Source of the DNA: Thalassovita autumnalis
GTDB lineage: Bacteria; Pseudomonadota; Alphaproteobacteria; Rhodobacterales; Rhodobacteraceae
Reading direction: 5' to 3'
DNA: 64,000 bases
Assembly: GCF_001458255.1 (NCBI RefSeq)
Contig: NZ_CYSB01000030.1
Coordinates: 186,001-250,000, forward strand
Shown here piece by piece: positions 53,796-62,478 of this stretch. The notes below the pieces were generated by a model. That model was not told the origin of the DNA, ran no database searches, and saw nothing but the letters and a program-made list of their open reading frames with translations. The position numbers and the translations under genes were made by a program. Position 1 is the first letter of the stretch, and each line of letters starts with the position of its first letter.

Positions 53796-54071
53796 TTTGA
53801 ACGATGCGACTCGCGAGGGCCCTTGGTCCGAGCTGCGCCCGACCCTCCCCATGGGAGGGCGCATTTGCAAAGTTTCAATAGCCGAAGTGCTTTGCACTGC
53901 GCTGCGCTGAACATCGCAATCGTGACCCTCAAGATGCGCCCACCCAGGGTCGGGTGCTGCTCTTGTTTATTGCAGCTGCTGCGGCAAATTTCCCCCGCGT
54001 TCCAATGTGATCACGCCCTTGCCTTGTGTCATATCCCCGTTATGCTGCGGTGACGCAGAAAGGATGCGGCA
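53796..54071 (+). other. Intergenic region before the PPDK-like gene
   Basis: About 275 bases without a recognisable gene. CCCTCC and GGAGGG around 53843-53860 form a palindrome centred on CCATGG. The promoter of the PPDK-like gene probably lies here. Confidence 0.4.
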
Positions 54072-56648
54072 GTGCAGCACGACCCTGAAAATACCGAGAT
54101 CCCCGAGATCCCCGAGATTACAGTCATTACGCCGACCGCCAAATTGGCGACCCAAACCCATGGTGGGCGGGCGAAATGCCTGCAGCGTCTGGTGCGGTTG
54201 GACCTGCCGGTACCGCAGACCGTAGCCCTGTCGTTTGATGAGGTGCATGCCATCGCGGCCGGGGAAATGCCGGATCTGCAGGCGCTGCTGGCACCATTTG
54301 GTGAGGATGCGTTGCTTTGTGTGCGCCCCTCGTCCGAGGATCCGGATTGGGGTGGTCCGGGGGCGGTTCTGAACATCGGCATCAACGATGCGCGTTATGT
54401 TGATCTGTGTGAACAGCTGGGCCGTGAGGCCGCGACCTCGATCTATCTGCGTTTTGTGCAGGCCTATGCGATCCATGTCGCGCGGCTTGATCCGGATATG
54501 TTTGACCACATCCTCCCCGACGGCCCCGATGCGCTGAGTGAAGCGCTGCGCGCCTATGAGGATGAGACCGAAGAAGCCTTTCCGCAGGACCCGGCGGTGC
54601 AGCTTTCAGAGGTGCTGCGCTCAATGGCGCGGGCCTGGGAAGGGACCACCGCGCGGTTGCTGCGACAGGCCAAAGGGGCACCGGCAGATGCAGGTCTTGG
54701 CCTTGTTGTGCAGGAAATGGCGCATGGTTTGGGGTTGGGCGAATGCGGCTCCGGTGTGATCCAGCTGGTCAACTCCAAAACCGGGGCGCCGCAGATCACG
54801 GGCCGTTACCTCAGCCAAAGTCAGGGGCGCGACGCGTTGCTGGATCGCTCGGCCTCGATGTATCTGGAAACGGACGATCGCGGTCCATCCCTGCAGGCGC
54901 AATCGCCTGAGCTGTTTGAGCAATTGCTGGAGCATACCAGGCTGATGCGCCGCCGCCTGCGCGAAGAAATGCAGGCCGAGTTTACGGTCGAAAACGGCAG
55001 GGTGCACATCCTCGATGGGGTGCGTGTGGCGCGCACCGCCCGCGCCGCCGTGCGGATTGCTGTCAGCTTGGCCGAAGATGGGATCATTCCGCGCGAAGAG
55101 GCGCTGACCCGGATTGATCCGCGCTCAATGAATGAGCTGCTGCACCGTCAGGTCGCACCTGATGCGGCCCGTGACACCCTGGCGACCGGGATCGCGGCCA
55201 GCCCTGGCGCGGCAACGGGCCGGATCGTGTTTTCCGCTGATGAGGCGCAGGCCAGCGCGGCACGCGGTGAGGCCTGCGTGCTGGTGCGCCGGGAAACCAG
55301 CCCCGAAGACATTCGCGGCATGCACGCCGCCGCCGCCGTTTTGACCGAACGTGGCGGGATGACCAGCCATGCGGCGGTGATCGCGCGTGGCATCGGTCTG
55401 CCCTGCGTGGTGGGCGCCTCTGACATCAAGTTTCATATCCGCGAAAAGCGGCTGGTCGCCCCCGATGGGCGTGAGCTACAGGCGGGCGACATGGTCACAA
55501 TTGACGGCAGTAACGGTGAGGTCCTTTGGGGCGAGCCGTTGATGCTGGAGGCGGCACAGGATGATGCCTTCCGCCAGCTGATGACCTGGGCGGATGCGGT
55601 GCGTGACATCGGGGTGCGCGCCAATGCGGATACGCCGGCGGATGCCCAAACCGCCAAGAATTTTGCCGCAGAAGGCATCGGCCTTTGCCGGACCGAACAT
55701 ATGTTCTTTGAGGCGGATCGCCTGACGGTGATGCGGGAAATGATCTTTGCCGATACCTCGCCTGATCGGGCGGCGGCGCTGGAACGGCTGCTGCCGATGC
55801 AGCGGGCGGATTTTATCGAACTGTTCCGCATCATGCAGGGGCTGCCGGTCTGCATCCGCCTGTTTGACCCGCCGCTGCATGAGTTTCTGCCCTCTGACCG
55901 CGCCGGCCATCGTGAACTGGCCGAGGCGCTGGATCTGCCCCTTTCGGATGTGACCCGCCGGGTTGAGGCGTTGAGCGAATATAATCCGATGCTAGGCATG
56001 CGCGGCGTGCGTCTGGGCATCACCGTGCCTGAGATTTACGACATGCAGGCGCGCGCGATCTTTGAAGCAACGATTGAGGCCAGCGAAGAGGGCGATCCGG
56101 TGGTCCCGGAAATCATGATCCCGCTGGTGTCCGCCAAACGTGAGGTCGAGCTGGTCAAAACCCGTGTCGATGCCGTTGCTGCCGCTGTGCGCAACGAGAA
56201 GGGGCAGGATTTTGACTACCGTCTGGGCGTCATGGTTGAAACGCCACGCGCCGCGCTGAAGGCGGGGGAAATTGCCCCGCATACTGCGTTCCTGTCCTTT
56301 GGCACCAACGACCTGACCCAGATGACCTATGGTCTGTCACGCGATGACGCGGGGCGGTTTATGTCCGCCTATGTGCAGCAGGGGGTCTTCCCTGAGGACC
56401 CGTTCCACGATCTTGATACCGAAGGGGTGGGGGAGCTGTTGGAGATCGGCGCCAAAAGGGGCCGGGATGCCCGGCCTGATCTTGTGCTATCGATCTGTGG
56501 CGAACACGGTGGCAGCCCCGAATCAATCGCCTTCTCACGGGCGGCTGGGTTCAACTATGTGTCCTGTTCGCCGTTCCGGGTTCCCGTTGCGCGGCTGGCC
56601 GCTGCTCAATTTGCAGTCCTTGAGACGGTTGGGGTGCGAAAGATCTAA
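54072..56648 (+). CDS. PPDK-like PEP-utilising enzyme with divergent ATP-binding half
   Basis: An 858-residue protein collinear with pyruvate phosphate dikinase (about 875 residues). The swivelling domain has the phospho-His His433 (ERGGMTSHAAVIARG) and the C-terminal PEP/pyruvate barrel is intact: AEGIGLCRTEHMFF, GMRGVRLG, VMVETPRAAL, GTNDLTQ and Cys809 in SICGEHGG. The N-terminal nucleotide domain is altered: the usual SGAAVSMPGMMDT region reads SSEDPDWGGPGA, GVAFTR reads GVIQLVNS and LQTR reads LDGV. It may not use ATP/AMP normally. The start is GTG at 54072; a PEIPEIPEI stretch follows. Confidence 0.85.
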   Translation: MQHDPENTEIPEIPEITVITPTAKLATQTHGGRAKCLQRLVRLDLPVPQTVALSFDEVHAIAAGEMPDLQALLAPFGEDALLCVRPSSEDPDWGGPGAVLNIGINDARYVDLCEQLGREAATSIYLRFVQAYAIHVARLDPDMFDHILPDGPDALSEALRAYEDETEEAFPQDPAVQLSEVLRSMARAWEGTTARLLRQAKGAPADAGLGLVVQEMAHGLGLGECGSGVIQLVNSKTGAPQITGRYLSQSQGRDALLDRSASMYLETDDRGPSLQAQSPELFEQLLEHTRLMRRRLREEMQAEFTVENGRVHILDGVRVARTARAAVRIAVSLAEDGIIPREEALTRIDPRSMNELLHRQVAPDAARDTLATGIAASPGAATGRIVFSADEAQASAARGEACVLVRRETSPEDIRGMHAAAAVLTERGGMTSHAAVIARGIGLPCVVGASDIKFHIREKRLVAPDGRELQAGDMVTIDGSNGEVLWGEPLMLEAAQDDAFRQLMTWADAVRDIGVRANADTPADAQTAKNFAAEGIGLCRTEHMFFEADRLTVMREMIFADTSPDRAAALERLLPMQRADFIELFRIMQGLPVCIRLFDPPLHEFLPSDRAGHRELAEALDLPLSDVTRRVEALSEYNPMLGMRGVRLGITVPEIYDMQARAIFEATIEASEEGDPVVPEIMIPLVSAKREVELVKTRVDAVAAAVRNEKGQDFDYRLGVMVETPRAALKAGEIAPHTAFLSFGTNDLTQMTYGLSRDDAGRFMSAYVQQGVFPEDPFHDLDTEGVGELLEIGAKRGRDARPDLVLSICGEHGGSPESIAFSRAAGFNYVSCSPFRVPVARLAAAQFAVLETVGVRKI

Positions 56649-56826
56649 CTCTCTGTGATCTTTGCGAATTTTAAATAAATTTGTGTCTTGATCAGAATCG
56701 ATCAGATTCCTAGCATGCGCCGCTTTGACGCTCCCGGCTAGACCCGGGCGGCGATTTTGGGTATTCCGCCGCAGATTGACCCAGAGGATCGGGAGGCTCT
56801 GCGTCCCGGTGAACCAGGAGATCAAG

Positions 56827-57483
56827 ATGAAACGCATGTTTAACGCCCCGGCCCGTTGGGCGGTGCCGGTACTTGCATTGATGCTTGCCGCTGTGACCCC
56901 GCTGGCCGGCCCCGCTGTGGCCGAAGCACAGGTCGAAGAGGTGCTGAAACAGGAACGTCGTGGCCTGATCGGTGTCAAAGGCGGCCTGCTGGACCGTCTG
57001 TTCAACCCGAAAAAAGCGCCAGCCAAGATCGACTATTCGCGCAGCTTTGTCGACGGCCTGCCCAAAGCCAAAGGTGACGAAGAATGGGCCTGCCTGGCCG
57101 AGGCGCTGTACTTTGAGGCGCGTGGTGAAAGCGTGAAGGGCCAGTTCGCTGTGGCTGAGGTGATCTTGAACCGTGTGGATTCCGCGCGTTTCCCCGATAC
57201 GGTTTGTGGTGTCATCAATCAGGGCACTGGCCGCAAATACCAATGCCAGTTCACCTATACCTGTGACGGGCACAAAGAAGTGGTGCGCGAACCAGAGGCC
57301 TTTGATCGGGTCGCCAAAGTGGCGCAGCTGATGATCAACGGTGCACCGCGCGCCCTGACCGACAACGCCACCTATTATCACACCAAGGCTGTGCGCCCGA
57401 GCTGGTCGCGCAAGTTTGCCCGCACCACCACGATCGGCGTGCATCACTTCTACCGGCATCCGACTGAGGTTTCGATGAAGTGA
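56827..57483 (+). CDS. SleB-type cell wall hydrolase
   Basis: A 218-residue exported protein with a signal peptide (about 1-34). The Hydrolase_2/SleB domain is clear: ACLAEALYFEARGESVKGQF with the catalytic Glu, then ILNRVDSARFPDTVCGVI and QCQFTYTCDG. It likely cleaves peptidoglycan glycan strands. The ATG at 56827 follows CAGGAGATCAAG; upstream codons in the open frame are not used. It stands as a single gene with its own terminator. Confidence 0.9.
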   Translation: MKRMFNAPARWAVPVLALMLAAVTPLAGPAVAEAQVEEVLKQERRGLIGVKGGLLDRLFNPKKAPAKIDYSRSFVDGLPKAKGDEEWACLAEALYFEARGESVKGQFAVAEVILNRVDSARFPDTVCGVINQGTGRKYQCQFTYTCDGHKEVVREPEAFDRVAKVAQLMINGAPRALTDNATYYHTKAVRPSWSRKFARTTTIGVHHFYRHPTEVSMK

Positions 57484-57518
57484 GGCTCTTGCTGCCTGCA
57501 CACAATTGAGCTAGCTGG

Positions 57519-57545
57519 AAAAGGGGGCTTCGGCCTCCTTTTGCT
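57519..57545 (+). terminator. Terminator after the SleB gene
   Basis: AAAAGGGGGC (57519-57528) pairs with GCCTCCTTTT (57533-57542) with one mismatch around a TTCG loop. Confidence 0.88.
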
Positions 57546-57571
57546 TGCTTAATTGACGTCCGAGGCAGCCC

Positions 57572-58492
57572 ATGTCTACCCCCACAACGCCTACGCCTGA
57601 GCGCGACGCTGAGATCGCACTGGCCTTTGATCATCCTGAGGCCCGCGCCGTCGCGACGGCCGATCAGCCTCTGGACCGTATTTCCCTGCGCGATCACATC
57701 GTGGAGGTTGAGATTGGCGCCTTTCAGGTGGAACGGAATCTGACCCAACGGTTGGCGTTTAACGTGGTGGTCGAAGTAGCCCCGGTTACGGCGCCGCTGG
57801 AGGATGATGTGGACCGCATCCTGTCCTATGACAAAGTGACCGAGGCAATTGCGACGGAATTGGCAACGGAGCGGTTGAACCTGTTGGAAACGCTGGCCGA
57901 TAACATCGCCGCCCGCATTCTGGCAGAGCCGCAGGCGCGGCGGGTTTTCCTAAGGATTGAGAAGCTGGATCGCGGTCCGTTTAAACTGGGTGTTGAAATT
58001 GTGCGCAGCCGGTCCGATCAGTCTGGTGCGACGTCCAAAGAAACTGTGCAGCCGCGGTTGGTTTTTCTCAGCCGTGCGGCGCAGGCCTCAGATCGGCTGT
58101 CAGATTGGCTGGATGATCTGCAGGGCGACGTTCCGGTCATCCTCAGCCTGGCGGAGCCGGAGGCCGAGGCCGGTGCAGTTGCAGAACCACGGGCGCAGTT
58201 GAACATTGATTTGTTGCGGCAGGATCAGGCGGCTTGGGCGCTGATGGCGCGGGATGCGCGTCTAAATGTGGCCAACACCCGCACCGAACTCGACTGGGCC
58301 ATGAAGCAGGGTCATATCAGTATCTGGGCCCCGGCCAAGATGGTGTTGGACGCCACCGAGGCGCCGGGCGACCTTAGCGGTATTGGCCTGATGCAGTGGT
58401 TCGCGGCGGAGGTTTCCGCGGCTGAGCTGGTGCTGATTGATGCGCCGATCCTACCCGACCTGGATCTGCCGCAACGCCAGATCAGCCTGTGA
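57572..58492 (+). CDS. folB: Dihydroneopterin aldolase with extra C-terminal domain
   Basis: A 306-residue protein. Residues 30-145 are a FolB domain: ISLRDHIVEVEIGAFQVER, LNLLETLADNIA and the catalytic Lys region KLDRGPFKLGVEIVRS. This converts dihydroneopterin to 6-hydroxymethyl-dihydropterin. The remaining 160 residues are not part of FolB. Their end (SIWAPAKMVLDATEAP, then GIGLMQWFAAEVSAAELVLI) vaguely recalls the amino-acid-kinase fold, but this is weak. The stop overlaps the folP region and the two genes are an operon. Confidence 0.87.
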   Translation: MSTPTTPTPERDAEIALAFDHPEARAVATADQPLDRISLRDHIVEVEIGAFQVERNLTQRLAFNVVVEVAPVTAPLEDDVDRILSYDKVTEAIATELATERLNLLETLADNIAARILAEPQARRVFLRIEKLDRGPFKLGVEIVRSRSDQSGATSKETVQPRLVFLSRAAQASDRLSDWLDDLQGDVPVILSLAEPEAEAGAVAEPRAQLNIDLLRQDQAAWALMARDARLNVANTRTELDWAMKQGHISIWAPAKMVLDATEAPGDLSGIGLMQWFAAEVSAAELVLIDAPILPDLDLPQRQISL

Positions 58493-58506
58493 CGGAGGTG
58501 CCGCAG

Positions 58507-59508
58507 ATGAAAGCTTACTACCGCCCGATTGTGCAAACCGACCCTTCGCGGCCTGACCATGCCCTGACGCTGGCCGGCGGCTGGGCGTGGTTTTCCGAGG
58601 TTGAGGTGCTCAGCCGCCATGAGGCGCCGCAGCGCATCTCAGCGCTGGATCTGCCTGCTGCCATGCGCGACCGGTTGACCGCGCCGCGTGCTGACATCAC
58701 CCGATTGGACCTCAGCCAGCCGCAGATCATGGGGATCCTCAACGTCACGCCTGACAGTTTCAGCGACGGTGGCGAGTTTCAGGGTATTCAAAAGGCGCTA
58801 CGGCACGCCCGTGACATGCGCGACAACGGTGCCGACATCATTGATATTGGCGGTGAATCCACCCGCCCCGGGGCCGAGGAGGTTGAGCGCGCGCGCGAGG
58901 TTGACCGCACAGCGCCAGTGATCAAAGCGATCCGCGAAGAAATGCGTGTGCCGATTTCGATCGACACCCGGAAACAGGCTGTGGCTGAGGCTGCCATCGC
59001 CGCTGGTGCTGATTTGGTCAATGATGTCTCAGGCTTCACCTTTGATGAAGCCTCGCTGCCTTATGTGGGACAGCACGTGCTGCCTGTCTGTGTGATGCAC
59101 TCACTGGGCGATCCAACAACGATGCAGGATGATCCCAACTATGAGGCTGTTCTGTTGGACATCTATGATTTCCTAGAACAGCAGGTGGAGGCGCTGGTTG
59201 CGGCAGGTGTGCCGCGCGATCAGATCATGGTCGACCCCGGCATCGGCTTCGGCAAGACAATTGCGCATAATCTGGCGCTGCTGAAGCGCGTATCGCTGTT
59301 TCACAGCCTTGGCTGCCCGATCCTGATCGGTGTGTCCCGGAAGAAGTTCATCGGCACCCTGGGCAATGCCCCTGAACCACGTGACCGCGCTGCGGGCTCG
59401 GTCGCCCTGGCGCTGGCGGCTGTGGCGCAGGGGGTGCAGGTCCTGCGCGTGCATGATGTGTTTGAAACCCGGTCCGCCCTGAACCTCTGGCAGGCGGTCA
59501 GCGGCTGA
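58507..59508 (+). CDS. folP: Dihydropteroate synthase
   Basis: A 333-residue TIM-barrel enzyme joining p-aminobenzoate to hydroxymethyl-dihydropterin diphosphate. The signatures are IMGILNVTPDSFSDGG, DIGGESTRPGA, SIDTRKQ, NDVSGF, DPGIGFGKT and GVSRKKFIG. An N-terminal extension of about 75 residues precedes the barrel. The ATG at 58507 has a perfect GGAGGTG at 58494-58500, inside which the folB stop lies nearby; the GTG at 58489 is less likely. HPPK (folK), needed between FolB and FolP, is not here. Confidence 0.95.
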   Translation: MKAYYRPIVQTDPSRPDHALTLAGGWAWFSEVEVLSRHEAPQRISALDLPAAMRDRLTAPRADITRLDLSQPQIMGILNVTPDSFSDGGEFQGIQKALRHARDMRDNGADIIDIGGESTRPGAEEVERAREVDRTAPVIKAIREEMRVPISIDTRKQAVAEAAIAAGADLVNDVSGFTFDEASLPYVGQHVLPVCVMHSLGDPTTMQDDPNYEAVLLDIYDFLEQQVEALVAAGVPRDQIMVDPGIGFGKTIAHNLALLKRVSLFHSLGCPILIGVSRKKFIGTLGNAPEPRDRAAGSVALALAAVAQGVQVLRVHDVFETRSALNLWQAVSG

Positions 59509-60403
59509 ACAGCCGTTTGAGCGCGCCAAGCTGTGAAATCAACACCCCACCCAGAATAAGGGCCAGCGCGCTCAGCAGACCCGGCGGCAGCGGTTCACCC
59601 AGAACCCATGCCCCCAGAAAGACGGAACAGACCGGCACGATGTAGTTGGTCAGCGACATGAAGGTGGAGCCTGCCGAGCGGATCACCAATACCCGCAACA
59701 GGTTGGCTGCCGCTGTGGGCACCAGACCCAGCAAGGCAAGGTAGCCCATCGTTTCGGCTGTGGGCATTTGTGGCACCCCTTCGATCACCAGCGCGGCGGG
59801 CAGGATGATCAGCGCCCCGATAATCATCAGATTGGCCGACAGGCCCAGCGGATCGATGGCCGGCAGGCGGCGGGTGATGATGGAATTCACCCCATAACAC
59901 ATCGCCGCCGAAACACAGGCGACACGGCCCCAGATCTCACCCTCCAGGCCGGAGCTTTCAAAAGCCTGCGCCCCGATAAGCATCGCGACGCCAGCAAATC
60001 CGGTGACAAAGCCAACCGACCGGCGCAGGGACATCTGTTCTCCGACCAAAAACACATGCGCCAGCGGCAGGACCATCAATGGGATCGCGGCCATCGACAC
60101 CCCGGCAAAGCCGGAGGTCACAAATTGCAGCCCCCAACTGAGCAGCAAAAACGGGATTGCCGCGCTGAGGGCCCCTGACAGGATCAGCCAATGCCAGGGC
60201 CGTTCCTCCCCCAGCCACAGTTTGCCGCCGCGCAGCTGCCAGATCGTTCCCAATAGAAGTGCCGCAAAGCCAAGCCGGGCAAAGGTCAGCCAGAACGGCG
60301 TGATGCCACGCAGTGCCAATTCAATCACCATGAATGTGGCGCCCCAGACAAAGCCAAGGGTGATGACCATCGCCCAAGAGGCGCGGGTGATGACGGGCTG
60401 CAT
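59498..60403 (-). CDS. DMT-superfamily transporter (EamA domains)
   Basis: A 301-residue inner-membrane protein with ten hydrophobic segments. LGFVWGATFMVIELALRGITP, LLSWGLQFVTSGFAGVSMA and PLAHVFLVGEQMSLRRSVGF line up well with the transporter at 62479-63399, so the two are paralogues. Its 3' end overlaps folP by 11 bases on the other strand. It is divergent from the ArsR gene (122 bases). Confidence 0.88.
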   Translation of the reverse strand: MQPVITRASWAMVITLGFVWGATFMVIELALRGITPFWLTFARLGFAALLLGTIWQLRGGKLWLGEERPWHWLILSGALSAAIPFLLLSWGLQFVTSGFAGVSMAAIPLMVLPLAHVFLVGEQMSLRRSVGFVTGFAGVAMLIGAQAFESSGLEGEIWGRVACVSAAMCYGVNSIITRRLPAIDPLGLSANLMIIGALIILPAALVIEGVPQMPTAETMGYLALLGLVPTAAANLLRVLVIRSAGSTFMSLTNYIVPVCSVFLGAWVLGEPLPPGLLSALALILGGVLISQLGALKRLFSR

Positions 60404-60498
60404 GGGGTGATCTTCCTAGGTTTTGGTCTCCGCTCAGGTGGGACCTGACGCGTTTCACCCCGCCGGGTCAAGGGGGCTATAGGGGGATCGACGAATCG

Positions 60499-60536
60499 CG
60501 TTAGTGAATACTAACGTATAAGTCATGACTAACGTA
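60499..60536. promoter_or_regulatory. Repeated TTAGT/ACTAA elements before the ArsR gene
   Basis: CGTTAGTG (60499-60506), ATACTAACG (60507-60515) and GACTAACG (60527-60534) lie around the start of the arsR-like gene. CGTTAGTGAATACTAACG is an inverted repeat of CGTTAGT and ACTAACG with a 4-base centre. It is a good candidate for the autoregulatory operator of this ArsR protein. Confidence 0.65.
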
Positions 60537-60851
60537 AATGATAGCTTTGCCGCATTGGCTGATCCTACCCGCCGTCAGGTGCTGGAGGGGCTGCTGGCCG
60601 GTCCGCGCCCGGTCATGGACCTGGCGAAGGATCTGCCGGTCAGCCGCTCGGCTGTTTCGCAGCATCTGCGGGTTCTGTCTGACGCCGGACTTGTGCGATC
60701 CGAACGGCAGGGGCGGCACAATTTCTATCAGGTGGATCCTGCACAGCTGGCCGCGCTGCGCAGCTATTTCGATGACATGTGGAACCGCGCTTTGGCGACC
60801 TATGCCCAAGCCGCCGAAGCGCAGTATGCCAAGGAGAGCCGTGATGACTGA
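60525..60851 (+). CDS. ArsR-family transcriptional regulator
   Basis: A 108-residue winged-helix repressor-like protein. LADPTRRQVLEGLLAGPRPV, DLAKDLPVSRSAVSQHLRVL and GLVRSERQGRHNFYQVDP give a complete ArsR fold. No metal-binding Cys motif is present, so a metal-free type of control is likely. It overlaps the SRPBCC gene by 8 bases, a pairing seen in many bacteria. ACGTTAGTATTCACTAACG-like symmetry before it may be an operator (see finding). Confidence 0.9.
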   Translation: MTNVNDSFAALADPTRRQVLEGLLAGPRPVMDLAKDLPVSRSAVSQHLRVLSDAGLVRSERQGRHNFYQVDPAQLAALRSYFDDMWNRALATYAQAAEAQYAKESRDD

Positions 60852-61314
60852 CCTGCACGCAGTGGATCCGATCGAAAAACATCTGAAAGTCCGGGTGCCG
60901 CAGGCCTTTGCCTTTGAGGTGTTTACAGAACGGATGGCGCTATGGTGGCCCGCCAGCACCCATTCGGTTGCCGCAGGGCAGGGTGCGCAGCCGACCGATA
61001 TTGTGATGAAGGGGCGCCTTGGAGGGCGGATCTATGAGGTGCTGCCGGATGGTCGCGAAAGCGACTGGGGGCAGGTGACCGAATGGCAGCCGCCACAGCG
61101 TGTCGCCTTCACCTGGCACCCCGGACACCCGGTTGAACGCGCCACCCACGTCACGGTGCAGTTTGCAGCGCTTGCTGAGGCTGAGACGGAGGTGACCCTC
61201 TGCCACGACGGGTGGGATCGCATTGCCGATGGCGCAGCCATTCGCCCGCAATATGTGCCGGGTTGGGATCATGTGCTGAGGGAGTGCTATGCGGCTGCGC
61301 TGATCACCAGCTGA
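60844..61314 (+). CDS. SRPBCC (AHSA1-type) domain protein
   Basis: A 156-residue START-like fold protein. HLKVRVPQAFAFEVFTERMALWW-type beginnings, LGGRIYEVLPDGRESDWGQV and QRVAFTWHPGHP match the AHSA1/SRPBCC group that binds hydrophobic ligands. It is translationally coupled to the ArsR gene and likely controlled by it. The start at 60844 (MTDLHAVD) overlaps the ArsR stop; the longer open frame is not real. Confidence 0.86.
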   Translation: MTDLHAVDPIEKHLKVRVPQAFAFEVFTERMALWWPASTHSVAAGQGAQPTDIVMKGRLGGRIYEVLPDGRESDWGQVTEWQPPQRVAFTWHPGHPVERATHVTVQFAALAEAETEVTLCHDGWDRIADGAAIRPQYVPGWDHVLRECYAAALITS

Positions 61315-61356
61315 GGCCGGTTTCCCGACCTCAGCGCTCCGACGACGACGGGGTGA

Positions 61357-61923
61357 TTACCCCCGCAGTTTGTGATGCAACAGGATCGGCACGGTGAGGT
61401 CTTCCTCATCCGTGAGGTGGCGATCCAGAAACCGCTGGATGGCCTGCGCGTTTGTCAGAACCTCCGGCAGTTCGCTGGGCGCATCCTGTCGCGACAGGTC
61501 CATCAGCTTGATGAACCGGTTCGAAGATTGCACCAGCCCATCCAGCAGGCCGTCCATCTCATGATGGTCTGCCTCCAGCATCTCCAGCCCGTCGATGAAC
61601 CGGTCATCCGCCGCCATCAGCTCGGGGAAGAACTTGCGGTCTTCCCAAGTGTGGTGGCCATGCAGATTGCGCACCAGCGCATTGCCGAAATGGCCCAGAC
61701 GCATCGCGTACCAGTCCGGATCCAGCTTTTTGTCCAGCATCTCTTCGGTATCGACCGCCACGATCTCAGCGATCTGGCGGAACATGGTATGAGCCCCCAT
61801 CCAGCGTTCGATGGAAGCGGCGAAATTCGGGTGATCCGGCCAAGCGTCGCGCGGATACTCTCGAAGCAGGGTCTGCATGTCTTCGGGCAGCCCCTGTCCT
61901 ACGGTGATGTCATATTGGGTCAT
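61357..61923 (-). CDS. Hemerythrin-like domain protein
   Basis: A 188-residue helical protein with the His/Glu pattern of a HHE hemerythrin domain: GAHTMFRQIAEIV, LHGHHTWEDRKFFPELM, MLEADHHEMDGLLDGLV and RHLTDEEDLTVPILL. It should bind a di-iron centre and may sense O2, NO or oxidative stress. It has no fused domain and its partner is unknown. It is convergent with the SRPBCC gene. Confidence 0.87.
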   Translation of the reverse strand: MTQYDITVGQGLPEDMQTLLREYPRDAWPDHPNFAASIERWMGAHTMFRQIAEIVAVDTEEMLDKKLDPDWYAMRLGHFGNALVRNLHGHHTWEDRKFFPELMAADDRFIDGLEMLEADHHEMDGLLDGLVQSSNRFIKLMDLSRQDAPSELPEVLTNAQAIQRFLDRHLTDEEDLTVPILLHHKLRG

Positions 61924-62000
61924 GACAGGCAGATGGGGCGGTGTGGGGTATCATACAACCGCGCGGGCTGTGCGACGGTGAACCGGTGGTGTGCGGGGGC

Positions 62001-62453
62001 TTAGGGAGAACTGAGAACAGCATCAAGCGCTGCCAGACCCCGAATGGAAGCAAAAGCCGCAAAAAAGGATAGCAAGGCATTATTGCTGAGTTCGATATCT
62101 CTCCGATAATCGTTCAGGAAGCGTTGCAACGATGTCTTGTCGTTAATGTCGGCGACAGCATTGGTGTGCGTTAGGGAGAACTGGAACTTCTCAAAGGCCT
62201 CTTCCATCCTACCAAGATCGGCGAGTGCTAACCCAAGGGCAAAACTTTGGCCGACTTCTTGGTGCTTCGTATAAAGGAAGCCATTAAGCCTTTCAGCATT
62301 CGTGCATATTCTTAAACGTTCTGCTGGTGTGTTCTTGCCTTTGTAGCAACCGCCGGCATAGAGGCCGGTGACGAAGAAGTAGATCCAAGAGCCCAGGAAC
62401 AGCCAGATCGCTATCGCTTTCAGCCAATCTTTCGCTGTGTCTCGCTTTTCCAT
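62001..62453 (-). CDS. Orphan membrane protein with TPR-like motif, low GC
   Basis: A 150-residue protein with one membrane segment (about 10-32, IAIWLFLGSWIYFFVTGLY) followed by a helical part with a single TPR-like repeat (SFALGLALADLGRMEEAFEKF). Codon use is clearly richer in A/T than its neighbours, which suggests a recent arrival or weak selection. I recognise no family. The ATG at 62453 begins MEKRDTAKDW; the open frame extends to 62525 without sense and would overlap the next gene. Confidence 0.68.
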   Translation of the reverse strand: MEKRDTAKDWLKAIAIWLFLGSWIYFFVTGLYAGGCYKGKNTPAERLRICTNAERLNGFLYTKHQEVGQSFALGLALADLGRMEEAFEKFQFSLTHTNAVADINDKTSLQRFLNDYRRDIELSNNALLSFFAAFASIRGLAALDAVLSSP

Positions 62454-62478
62454 AGGGTTACCGTTTCCGGCTGTTGAA

